Positions 34,401 to 41,797 of a stretch of DNA of 64,000 nucleotides are shown here, in pieces; the first letter of the stretch is position 1, and each line of letters begins with the position of its first letter. The stretch is from Lachnospiraceae bacterium (GTDB lineage: Bacteria; Bacillota; Clostridia; Lachnospirales; Lachnospiraceae): assembly GCA_017503735.1 (NCBI GenBank), contig JAFVSN010000038.1, forward strand, positions 100,121 through 164,120, in the 5' to 3' direction. The notes below the pieces were generated by a model, which was not told the origin of the DNA, made no database searches, and saw nothing but the letters and a program-made list of their open reading frames with translations. Made by a program: the position numbers and the translations under genes.

Positions 34401-34796
34401 TTAGAAAAATACAAAAAAGGATTTTCTGACAGCAATGAAATCTTTACAAAAAGGGATTTACAGGAAAGCCGCATGATTTTACAGTACATCGAACAAACAG
34501 ATATTAAAGGCATCTCAAAGATAAAGAGCGAAATAAAAAAGCTGGAACGTCCACTTCAAGAACGCTTATATCATGCCTTTCTCAAGGCCAAAAACTACCG
34601 TCAATGGAAATCTTCCATCGACCTGTTTTGCTGTCTTGTGTTTATTGAGCTTTGGGTCTCGGAAAACTATCAGTTTACACCGAGCCAAGCAGTAAAAGAG
34701 CTTCAAATGATTTCCGAAAACTTTAAGACCACATTGGAGAACTATTCAGAGGTTTATCAAGCGTTACTGTGTTATTTTCCGAAAATGAAAAACTGA
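31473..34796 (+). CDS. XRE-HTH / PLD-like / helical-repeat protein (VPA1262-like, putative defence)
   Basis: The 1107-residue protein starts with an XRE-type helix-turn-helix (1-66: SKTDLRQTLGFSTATLAKLS). A long unassigned region follows, then at about 440-640 a phospholipase-D-like core: VVLIDPYI (497-499 DPY), KPFLHDRFLFLLG with His567-Asp-Arg569 in place of HxK, and YILSNSLDNV. Residues about 680-1107 are helical and may form repeats. The DPY...HDR...SNS arrangement resembles the VPA1262 family found in defence islands; this is recalled, not searched. The altered HxK motif suggests binding or a different chemistry. It has its own promoter and terminator and is divergent from the protease/DAC-like operon, which the HTH might control. 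Confidence 0.75.
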   Translation: MSFSYKNLWNTLERYNMSKTDLRQTLGFSTATLAKLSADQPVALDVLDKICEKLGCSFSDIIAYKSDTVTSLPWSTISPEQTYLINLYFYHTTEQTTYVYGFATPYHITEEGMNHWKLSQAETNHIFYIMRGYITGAKLLTFIQSAQNKETIGQLLEENNITLHSKKCTKDSLEAIYALSICNGNSVYRPKYLLTTHEETAGLTVSLKPQHSFEDTAMYCESLFGRNKQFLYNTDGSSDCKKLEAIWQLLKEELPIRGNLNELSRINNFEIFSPLLPCIDAKEAIHWKVDCREKHGEKIPEYISVQLDHHFLQGEYLVNVQAYNTQNAFLDRTIQVYCGEEDIHLHLPLQESISLATVKVWQVNTHNADSNLIYSSTHSLMRHIHMDMHLIHRTFQIEDAWTKKIDKTQSKENAKTDYKKGQYSSLHPISISDNSEEYWVSEEAAIKKEARLLLGTYHPLAEKGIFLPEGPESHLQFLTWLKMKLSTTDIHRVVLIDPYITAESINKMLRSISNSSIAYEIITDSSASSHKDSSRIPNIKKMVGFLDVLQPGSLKIRTISTSKPFLHDRFLFLLGKESQPIVYILSNSLDNVAEQHTSVIMPTDNQLAKKIFEYYTTQFANFKESGHLEMLYDSEKGKKIPHKQKPASTVSDGKKIYTPEDFVMRLASDFPSTLASLAYMQPKTKETCLKRFMDMDNEEVIPPLLSILDDYLILSSQNEQTEGNSLLLSTAQLLLQLPDSQGSLLQNASWLPDHCYEYQRNHCGWSVHFAIELLWKKDPVLYCDRLSALKHKLEEDRSFSDHRIFRLAASMIGHLATELAFHAEAPDLSVLFQSDLPLLRALATTAVLSLPQRESINSSLIDSQVGILKKHLSGKELVLTELYQIKELQVLIYQKPNDHERLQPVIDELINHVVDTITTIASVPSENNEFSDDDLYHYLLLLYSRNSEDICQIIQRLCQSGYYSTEAANNHLVALFLEKYKKGFSDSNEIFTKRDLQESRMILQYIEQTDIKGISKIKSEIKKLERPLQERLYHAFLKAKNYRQWKSSIDLFCCLVFIELWVSENYQFTPSQAVKELQMISENFKTTLENYSEVYQALLCYFPKMKN

Positions 34797-34840
34797 GAAT
34801 ATCGCAAAACGACTGACTGTAATTCAACCCATGAGGATGT

Positions 34841-34873
34841 CCCAAAACTATGTTTTTACATCGTAGTTTTGGG
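34841..34873 (+). terminator. Terminator after the 1107-residue gene
   Basis: A perfect 10-base-pair stem CCCAAAACTA/TAGTTTTGGG encloses a T-rich loop, 44 bases after the stop. The T-run after the stem is weak. Confidence 0.55.
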
Positions 34874-34940
34874 CACCCTCTCTTTATTATTTCCAAATGC
34901 GGATTTCCTCTAAAATCAATTCCGACGGTATTCGCCTTTC

Positions 34941-35556
34941 TTACCTCCCCAAATACTCCTTCACAGCCTCAATCACATCCCTCTGCTCTGCTTCATCCAA
35001 ATACGGATGCATCGGCAACGCAAGGACTCTCTTACAAAGCTCCGTGGTCACGGACAAATCCGTCACCACACAAGGTGTATCCCGAAACGCTCCCTGCTCA
35101 TGCATCGCCTTCGGGTAATAAACCATACTCGGAATGCCCTTCTCCTTTAGGGCTGCCTGTAGACCGTTTCTTAACTCCTCCGACGGAAGTAAAATCGTAT
35201 ACTGAGCCCAACTGGAATAGAACCCATCCTTCACTACCGGAATCGTAACAACATCACGCAACGCGTCGGTATAACGCTGTGCCACCCGGTTCACCGCCTC
35301 CAGTTCAAACTCACGGAACGCCTGTAGCTTCACCTGCAAAACAGCCGCCTGCATGGTATCCAATCTGGAATTCATGCCGATACGCACGTTATCATACTTA
35401 TCTGCACCCTTGCCGTGAATACGGAAAGACCGAATGAGCTCTGCCCACTCATCATTATCAGTGAAAATGGCACCACCGTCCCCGTAACATCCGAGAGGCT
35501 TTGCCGGGAAGAAGGAGGTGGTGGCGATATCACCAAAGCTGCAAGCTTCCTTATTA
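34941..35556 (-). pseudogene. 5'-truncated DegT/DnrJ-family aminotransferase
   Basis: The frame encodes only the C-terminal half of a sugar aminotransferase. It begins at about ACSFGDIATTSFFPAKPLGC, with the PLP lysine in FFPAKPLG, continues through DGGAIFTDNDE, RIHGKGADKYDNVRIGMNSRLDTMQAA, and ends normally in VIEAVKEYLGR. The first half (about 180 residues) is missing: the family sequence starts about 30 bases before the ugd stop region ends, with no start codon or ribosome site. A 148-residue product from an internal ATG at 35387 would lack the PLP site. The remnant probably came from recombination at the edge of the polysaccharide locus. Confidence 0.85.
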
Positions 35557-35578
35557 CCTCTTTTTAGATTATATCCCC

Positions 35579-36826
35579 TTAATCTCTCCCAAACAAATCC
35601 CTCGTGTACACTTTCTCTGCCACATCATCCAAGCACGAATCATAACGATTTGCAACAATGGCATCGCTCTGGGCTTTGAATGCCTCCAAATCGTTTACCA
35701 CCTTACTTCCGAAGAAAGTAGTTCCTTCCTCCAAGGTCGGCTCGTAGATGATAACGGTTGCCCCCTTTGCCTTGATACGCTTCATAACACCTTGGATGGA
35801 AGACTGGCGGAAATTGTCGGAGTTTGCCTTCATGGTAAGGCGATACACGCCTACCGTCACATTCTTCTCCTGCGTCGCATCCCACGTTATCTTCTCTGTA
35901 TAATTATAGTATCCTGTCTTTTCCAAAACACGGTCTGCAATGAACTCTTTTCTTGTCCGATTTGACTCTACAATCGCAGACATCATATTTTGTGGTACGT
36001 CCTCATAATTTGCCAGCAATTGTTTTGTGTCCTTCGGTAAACAATACCCACCGTAACCAAATGACGGATTATTATAGTGATTGCCGATGCGTGGGTCCAA
36101 ACATACGCCATTAATAATCTGCTGGGTATTCAACCCTTTCATTTCTGCGTATGTATCCAGTTCATTAAAATAAGAAACCCGAAGTGCCAAATAAGTATTC
36201 GCAAACAACTTTACCGCCTCAGCCTCGGTAAATCCCATAAACAAGGTATCAATATCCTTCTTAATTGCTCCTTGCGCCAGAAGCTCTGCAAATATTTTAG
36301 CCGCTTCAACCAAACGTGCATCCTCTAAATCTGTCCCCACGATAATACGGCTCGGGTACAAATTATCGTACAATGCCTTGGACTCCCGTAAAAATTCCGG
36401 GCTAAATAAAATATTACTACTACCGGTCTTCTCCCTAATGCTCTCCGTATAACCTACCGGTATGGTAGATTTAATGACCATGATTGCAGAAGGATTACAC
36501 TCCATTACCAAGCGAATCACAGCCTCTACCGCAGAGGTATCAAAGTAATTTTTTTGAGAATCATAATTCGTCGGAGCTGCAATCACAACAAAATCAGCTC
36601 CTTCATAAGCCGCTTTGGCGTCTAATGTAGCAGTAAGATTCAACTCCTTTTCTGCCAAATACTGCTCAATATAGTCGTCCTGAATCGGCGACTTTCTGTT
36701 ATTAATCAACTCTACCTTTTCAGGCACAATGTCCACCGCAACTACTTCATTGTGCTGCGCAAGCAACGTTGCAATGGAAAGGCCCACATAACCGGTACCG
36801 GCTACTGCAATTTTGTAGTTCTTCAT
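35579..36826 (-). CDS. ugd: UDP-glucose 6-dehydrogenase
   Basis: This enzyme oxidises UDP-glucose to UDP-glucuronate with two NAD+. The 415-residue protein closely follows the E. coli/Klebsiella Ugd type: [18 protein letters not shown] (NAD site), [71 protein letters not shown] with the catalytic Cys in GGYCLPKD, and the end [11 protein letters not shown]. It has a roughly 20-residue insertion ([20 protein letters not shown]) not present in E. coli. The ATG at 36826 has a GAGGG site. It supplies glucuronate to the polysaccharide. Confidence 0.95.
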   Translation of the reverse strand: MKNYKIAVAGTGYVGLSIATLLAQHNEVVAVDIVPEKVELINNRKSPIQDDYIEQYLAEKELNLTATLDAKAAYEGADFVVIAAPTNYDSQKNYFDTSAVEAVIRLVMECNPSAIMVIKSTIPVGYTESIREKTGSSNILFSPEFLRESKALYDNLYPSRIIVGTDLEDARLVEAAKIFAELLAQGAIKKDIDTLFMGFTEAEAVKLFANTYLALRVSYFNELDTYAEMKGLNTQQIINGVCLDPRIGNHYNNPSFGYGGYCLPKDTKQLLANYEDVPQNMMSAIVESNRTRKEFIADRVLEKTGYYNYTEKITWDATQEKNVTVGVYRLTMKANSDNFRQSSIQGVMKRIKAKGATVIIYEPTLEEGTTFFGSKVVNDLEAFKAQSDAIVANRYDSCLDDVAEKVYTRDLFGRD

Positions 36827-36871
36827 AAAGCTATCCCTCTTTACATAGTGAACCATCTGCATAAGCAGTCA

Positions 36872-37975
36872 CTATTTTCCTATCTCTTTTTCCAAAACAT
36901 CAGCAATACGTTTACTTGCATATCCATCCCCATATGGGTTACACGCTCTAGCCATTGCATTGTAGCTATCCGCATTCTCAAGTAAATGCTTGAAATTACT
37001 GTAAATCTCTTGTTCATCCGTGCCTACAAGTTTAAGTGTCCCTGCTTTTATTCCTTCCGGACGTTCCGTTGTGTCCCGCATAACAAGAACTGGCTTACCA
37101 AGAGACGGTGCTTCCTCCTGAATTCCACCACTATCTGTAAGAATCAAATAACTATGCGCCATGAAATTGTGAAAGTCCAAAACCTCAAGCGGTTCTATAA
37201 TATGAATTTTTCTACATCCTCCCAGTTCCTCATCTGCCGCCTTACGTACAATTGGATTCATATGTATTGGGTAAATCGCCTTTACATCCGGAAACTCATC
37301 TAACACACGACGAATAGCCCGAAACATGTTATGCATAGGTTCTCCTAAATTTTCTCTTCTGTGTGCCGTTATCAAAACAAGACGACTGTCTTGCGCCCAA
37401 TCAAGTTCCGAATGAATATAATTGTCACACACCGTAGTCTTTAGTGCATCAATCGCTGTATTACCTGTTATATAAATACTTGTTTCATCTCTCCCCTCAC
37501 GTATCAAATTATCTTTTGCTAATTCAGTAGGTGCAAAATTATACTTTGAAATAATTGATATCGCCTGACGGTTAAACTCTTCCGGATAAGGACTATAAAT
37601 ATTATATGTGCGAAGTCCTGCTTCTACATGACCAACCGGAATCTGTTTATAATAACAAGCTAAAGCAGTAACAAATGCCGTAGAAGTATCTCCATGCACT
37701 AAAACTACATCCGGTTTTTCTTTATCTAAAACCTCATCCATTCCTTTCAAAATACCGTTGGTAATATCGAATAATGACTGCTTGTCCTTCATAATAGACA
37801 AATCATAATCAGGAACAACTCCAAATATCAGCAAAACCTGATCTAACATCTGACGGTGTTGCCCTGTCACACAAACAATTGTATTTATATTCTTACGGCC
37901 TTTAAGTTCATTCACAAGCGGACACATTTTTATTGCTTCCGGTCTTGTTCCAAAAACTAACATAATTTTCTTCAT
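36872..37975 (-). CDS. wecB: UDP-N-acetylglucosamine 2-epimerase
   Basis: This non-hydrolysing epimerase interconverts UDP-GlcNAc and UDP-ManNAc. The 367-residue protein has MLVFGTRPEAIKMCPL, TGQHRQMLDQ, VLVHGDTSTAF, the catalytic region GHVEAGLRTYN with PYPEEFNR, ITAHRRENLG, LTDSGGIQEEAPSLGKPVLVMRDTTERPEG, and a normal C-terminus. Together with wecC in the same locus it makes UDP-ManNAcA, a common component of capsules and teichuronic-type polymers. Start with a GGAGGAG site; four bases after the CapA-like gene stop. Confidence 0.96.
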   Translation of the reverse strand: MKKIMLVFGTRPEAIKMCPLVNELKGRKNINTIVCVTGQHRQMLDQVLLIFGVVPDYDLSIMKDKQSLFDITNGILKGMDEVLDKEKPDVVLVHGDTSTAFVTALACYYKQIPVGHVEAGLRTYNIYSPYPEEFNRQAISIISKYNFAPTELAKDNLIREGRDETSIYITGNTAIDALKTTVCDNYIHSELDWAQDSRLVLITAHRRENLGEPMHNMFRAIRRVLDEFPDVKAIYPIHMNPIVRKAADEELGGCRKIHIIEPLEVLDFHNFMAHSYLILTDSGGIQEEAPSLGKPVLVMRDTTERPEGIKAGTLKLVGTDEQEIYSNFKHLLENADSYNAMARACNPYGDGYASKRIADVLEKEIGK

Positions 37976-37979
37976 GTAC

Positions 37980-39152
37980 CTACTCCTCCTCTTCCTTAAG
38001 AAGATATAAAATGCGTTCCCTTATTGACTCTCCTCGCAGGTAATTGTATAACAACCTTTTGTGTTTTTTCCTAACAAGAATATTTAAAAGTTTTCCTTTC
38101 ATTACTTTGTTTAATGCAAAAATAATCGGCGATGTTTTCCCTAATACTCCTCTAAGCAATAACGTTGTTTGTTGTTTTTCAGCAAATCTTCCCCATGTCG
38201 TTTTTACAAAATCATGATTCCTACACTCCCGACATCTTTCCAAAAGGCATTGACTAATCTGTTCTGCTTCTTTATTTGTAGCCAGTCTAACTCTATTTCC
38301 TATTTTACATACTGGAATAAAATTAATACTCTTCTCACAGAAATCAACTTCTAATAGAACAGATGACTTCCACTCTTCTATGTCTAACGCATCAAATAGA
38401 AAATTCCCTTGTCCATATACGATTATCCCATTCCCATAGCTTTCATATGTCCCTATACAATGGCTATGCTGACAAACCACTAAATCAGCTCCTTTATCAA
38501 CAAGTTTTCTACATATTTTCATCTGATTGGGAGAAGGGTATCTATAATTCTCACAACCCCCATGAAATAATACTATTAAATAAGCACAACTTTTTGCCGC
38601 TTCGGCAATCTCATCAAATGTATCACATTCATCAAATCCATTAGCTCCTCCAAAATATTCTGTCGCAACAGAATATTCGTTCTCAGCAAATGCATACACC
38701 CCTATCTTCACGTTACCTATCTGTTGATAATGAATTTTCTTTACCTCATTCTTTTTCCCAAAGCCAACATAATCTATATTTATCGAGCGCAATATATCAA
38801 TTGTATCCGTAATCCCTTTCTCACCATAATCTCTAATATGATTATTTGCACTCGCCAAAAGCATAGGATACATTTTTGAAAATATATTTGTACTTTCTCT
38901 GTATATTTTTAAATTAGGGCTACCTTCTTTTTTTATTTTATTTTTCTCATCCGTAATGGGAGCTTCTAAATTAAAAATCCTATAATCTGCAGCCATAACA
39001 ATTGAATATAGTTCACTCCCCATTAATTCTTCTATTCTTCCTTCAGTAACCAACTCTCTATTAGACTCTGTCGGAACAAAATCGGCTCCGATAATAACTC
39101 TATAGCCGTTTATTTCATCCTTCGTTATGCTACCGATTCTATACTTATTCAT
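37980..39152 (-). CDS. CapA-family protein
   Basis: A 390-residue protein of the CapA/PgsA metallophosphoesterase-like family: VIIGADFVPTESN, IFNLEAPITDE, LLASANNHIRDYGEKGITDTID, VYAFAENEYS, LIVLFHGGCENYRYPSPNQ, ADLVVCQHSHCIGTYESYGNGIIVYGQGNFLFD. The GAD, NLE, NNH, HGG and HSH motifs carry the metal-site residues. CapA proteins were named for poly-gamma-glutamate export in Bacillus, but relatives occur in many capsule loci, where they are thought to act on polymer anchoring or modification. There is no obvious signal peptide. Its start overlaps the Wzx stop by eight bases. Confidence 0.87.
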   Translation of the reverse strand: MNKYRIGSITKDEINGYRVIIGADFVPTESNRELVTEGRIEELMGSELYSIVMAADYRIFNLEAPITDEKNKIKKEGSPNLKIYRESTNIFSKMYPMLLASANNHIRDYGEKGITDTIDILRSINIDYVGFGKKNEVKKIHYQQIGNVKIGVYAFAENEYSVATEYFGGANGFDECDTFDEIAEAAKSCAYLIVLFHGGCENYRYPSPNQMKICRKLVDKGADLVVCQHSHCIGTYESYGNGIIVYGQGNFLFDALDIEEWKSSVLLEVDFCEKSINFIPVCKIGNRVRLATNKEAEQISQCLLERCRECRNHDFVKTTWGRFAEKQQTTLLLRGVLGKTSPIIFALNKVMKGKLLNILVRKKHKRLLYNYLRGESIRERILYLLKEEEE

Positions 39153-40401
39153 GTTCACTCCTCTCTAACAACAAATACAACGCACTTCCGCCATTAAGTA
39201 TAAAGAATGATAAAACAGTTACCACTGCCGCCGCCATTATTCCGCTCCGAGGAATAAAAATATTGTTCCCAATAAAGTTGAACATAAGAGCTATCACAGC
39301 TAGAACAAATAATACTTTTTGCTTTTTTGTAGCAACCATTATACTTACACAAGGAGCCGTAAGATAACTCAAAACCGCACCAACCAGTAAAATATCAAAT
39401 GTATATATCGACTCATTATAACCCTCTCCATTTACTATTGGAAAACAGACGTGAGCTCCAACAGTCCCACAAGCAAGTAATATTCCCCCTATAATCCATG
39501 ACTTTTTTATCCAATCAAGAATTTTTCCTTTTCGTACTTTGCAATCTAACATATCTTTATTTGAGCAGTTAACTCTCAATACCACTTGAATTGCCGGCAA
39601 TACAGAAATAACTAAAGCATAATATTTATATGCCACACCATAAAACGCCACCTCCTCTGCTGTTCTATAGTATTCAATCATAAAAACATCTAATTGACTA
39701 AACGCACTAACAACAAGCATGTACATAATCGTCCAAAAACTATCCCTTAGCATATCAAACAACATGCCTCGCACATTTGTACTACTATTTCTTTTTATTA
39801 TTTTATATATCCTAGCATAAGAGATAATCAACGCTATACATATCGTAAAAATGTATAATAAATAAATTTCTTTTATACTATTTTCTCTAGATATATTAAT
39901 AACAACAAACAGCAAAACCGACAAAATAACACTTCGTATATTAGCTATCAACCCTGCCACAAAGTATCTTTTTCTTGCTTGAAAAAAAACCGTATTAATC
40001 TGATTCATGGCAAGTAACATCCCGTATATCACGCCAAATAGAATAGTAATCTTTGTCCCTTTAACGAAATTCCCAATAATAAAATAACACAACAACGACA
40101 CTATTGGATACAAAACAAATAACTTATTCGACAATTCCTTAAACAAATATCCATCTGCATCTTCCTGCGTCTCCCTCATTCCCACTGCATAAGTTGTATA
40201 CGCAAGTCCCATACCATTTCCCAAAACCCCGGACAAAAGACTTGAAACACTAAAAAACATCGTATATTCAGCATAATCTTCTACCGTCAGCGCACGAATA
40301 ATCAATATAGAAATTATTGCAGAGAAACACTTTGCTATAATATCAAAAAAATAAACTATCAGATAGTCATTACGAATTAACTTTTTTATACGTCCAATCA
40401 T
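39145..40401 (-). CDS. Polysaccharide flippase (Wzx-like, MOP superfamily)
   Basis: The 418-residue protein has about twelve membrane helices and the typical Wzx start (YFFDIIAKCFSAIISILIIRALTVEDYAEYTMFFSVSSLL). This superfamily moves undecaprenyl-linked repeat units from the inner to the outer face of the membrane. Paired with a Wzy-like polymerase and a chain-length regulator in the same locus, it defines a Wzx/Wzy-dependent pathway. The gene is AT-rich, as is the central part of the locus. Its substrate is the locus-specific repeat unit. Confidence 0.9.
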   Translation of the reverse strand: MIGRIKKLIRNDYLIVYFFDIIAKCFSAIISILIIRALTVEDYAEYTMFFSVSSLLSGVLGNGMGLAYTTYAVGMRETQEDADGYLFKELSNKLFVLYPIVSLLCYFIIGNFVKGTKITILFGVIYGMLLAMNQINTVFFQARKRYFVAGLIANIRSVILSVLLFVVINISRENSIKEIYLLYIFTICIALIISYARIYKIIKRNSSTNVRGMLFDMLRDSFWTIMYMLVVSAFSQLDVFMIEYYRTAEEVAFYGVAYKYYALVISVLPAIQVVLRVNCSNKDMLDCKVRKGKILDWIKKSWIIGGILLACGTVGAHVCFPIVNGEGYNESIYTFDILLVGAVLSYLTAPCVSIMVATKKQKVLFVLAVIALMFNFIGNNIFIPRSGIMAAAVVTVLSFFILNGGSALYLLLERSEHE

Positions 40402-40429
40402 AACAATTTAACCGTTTCACCACATCATT

Positions 40430-41797
40430 TCAAATCAAATTACAGTGTTGAATTAGCATGATTTTTTTTCCACGGCTTGTCCTTTCAAGTTTTTCTACCT
40501 CATTCACACGACATATAACTTCATTTTCAAATAGAAGTTCATACTTTTCTTCTATTCTTCGGTGCGCTTCTTGTGATAATCTTTCACCTACCACTACATT
40601 AATTATAAGTTCACCTTGCATCTTCTGCTCATATTGCATGTCAATTACATTTTCCAACTCCGCAATATGAGCTCCTCCGACAGTGCATATCGAAACTTTC
40701 CTTCCTGTCTTAGTTAAAATGAACTCTTGTAACCGTCCCTCAATGCATGAAAACTTTTTCCAATCTCTCATAAATCCGCATGCCTCTTCAGTCGACCACG
40801 CTGCTCTATCACTGGTTTTATACCTAATTAAAGGCATCGACCTTGAAAACCCCGTCGCAACGATTTCTCCCGCCACATCTACTGAATTTATTACTCTATC
40901 ATTATCATCAACAATTTCTGCATAACCATAAGTCGGAACAACCCCCAACGCCTTACCGTCCAAAAGCTGAAGTGCTAATGTTGCCTTTTCCGAATGACCA
41001 TACTGATTATATATTCTTTCACAAGAAAACACCTTTTTAAAATAATCTATTTGTTGTTCATCTACATTTTCCGATCCTAAAATTATTATTTTAAACGCAG
41101 GTGCCTTTATTTTTTTCATATCAAATAATCTTGCAAGCATCATAAGTGATGACGGATACGCCTGAATCACATCTGCTTTAAAACAGCTAATAGCTTCTAC
41201 ATATAAATCAAAATACTCTGCCTTTAGATAAAATGAATCCAAATACATATAATTCCAAAATCGATTATACTCATATACCTTAGGATTCTTATCTGTATAT
41301 ATTTTATTTCCTCTTAAAACTATACATTTATCCCCGACTTCATATCCAAGCTTTTTCCAATAAAATCGATATATTGCCTCCTCTCTCTCATATATCTCTT
41401 CATCCACAAGAAACTTCATAGGTTGACCAGTGCTACCGCCAGTATAATCAACTCTACACGGAATCGTCTTCCACTCATCCGAATAAAATAATTCTGCATT
41501 ATTCTTAACTATAGTTTTATCTACACATGGTATTTTCTCAAAATCTTGAAATGAATTTATTTCAAATGGATTTATTCCATATTCAGAATAGAAACGCCTA
41601 TAAAAAGGCACATGTTGATAAGCATATTGAACAATATCTCTTAGCTTTTTCAGTTGCCAATCCATAATCTCTTGTTCTTTCCACGTTGAAGTTTCTTCAA
41701 AGAACTTGTAGTACTTCCTATGAACTCTACTTCTTGTAAGACCATAAAACGGAAAAGATACATATTCATTTTTACGAAATCTTTCTAACATGTTCAT
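40430..41797 (-). CDS. CapK-like protein of the phenylacetate-CoA ligase family
   Basis: A 455-residue adenylate-forming-type protein: VPFYRRFYSEYGINP, the P-loop-like YTGGSTGQPMKFLVDEE, IILGSENVDEQQ, YGHSEKATLAL, VATGFSRSMPLIRYKTSDRA, and a C-terminal domain with an RTSRGKKIMLIQ end containing the usual lysine. CapK-type proteins occur in many capsule loci with unknown substrate. They probably activate a carboxylate (an amino or fatty acid) for attachment to a sugar. It is immediately downstream of the heparinase-like gene, a pairing I recall from other polysaccharide loci. The start at 41797 overlaps that gene by 26 bases. Confidence 0.85.
   Translation of the reverse strand: MNMLERFRKNEYVSFPFYGLTRSRVHRKYYKFFEETSTWKEQEIMDWQLKKLRDIVQYAYQHVPFYRRFYSEYGINPFEINSFQDFEKIPCVDKTIVKNNAELFYSDEWKTIPCRVDYTGGSTGQPMKFLVDEEIYEREEAIYRFYWKKLGYEVGDKCIVLRGNKIYTDKNPKVYEYNRFWNYMYLDSFYLKAEYFDLYVEAISCFKADVIQAYPSSLMMLARLFDMKKIKAPAFKIIILGSENVDEQQIDYFKKVFSCERIYNQYGHSEKATLALQLLDGKALGVVPTYGYAEIVDDNDRVINSVDVAGEIVATGFSRSMPLIRYKTSDRAAWSTEEACGFMRDWKKFSCIEGRLQEFILTKTGRKVSICTVGGAHIAELENVIDMQYEQKMQGELIINVVVGERLSQEAHRRIEEKYELLFENEVICRVNEVEKLERTSRGKKIMLIQHCNLI

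Noticed and set aside
21869-34873. Prophage or integrative element
   Set aside because: No integrase, recombinase, terminase, capsid, relaxase or direct-repeat ends were found around the island.
34941-35387. The 148-residue aminotransferase piece as a functional protein
   Set aside because: It would lack the PLP lysine and the whole N-terminal half; the homologous sequence continues upstream without a start codon.
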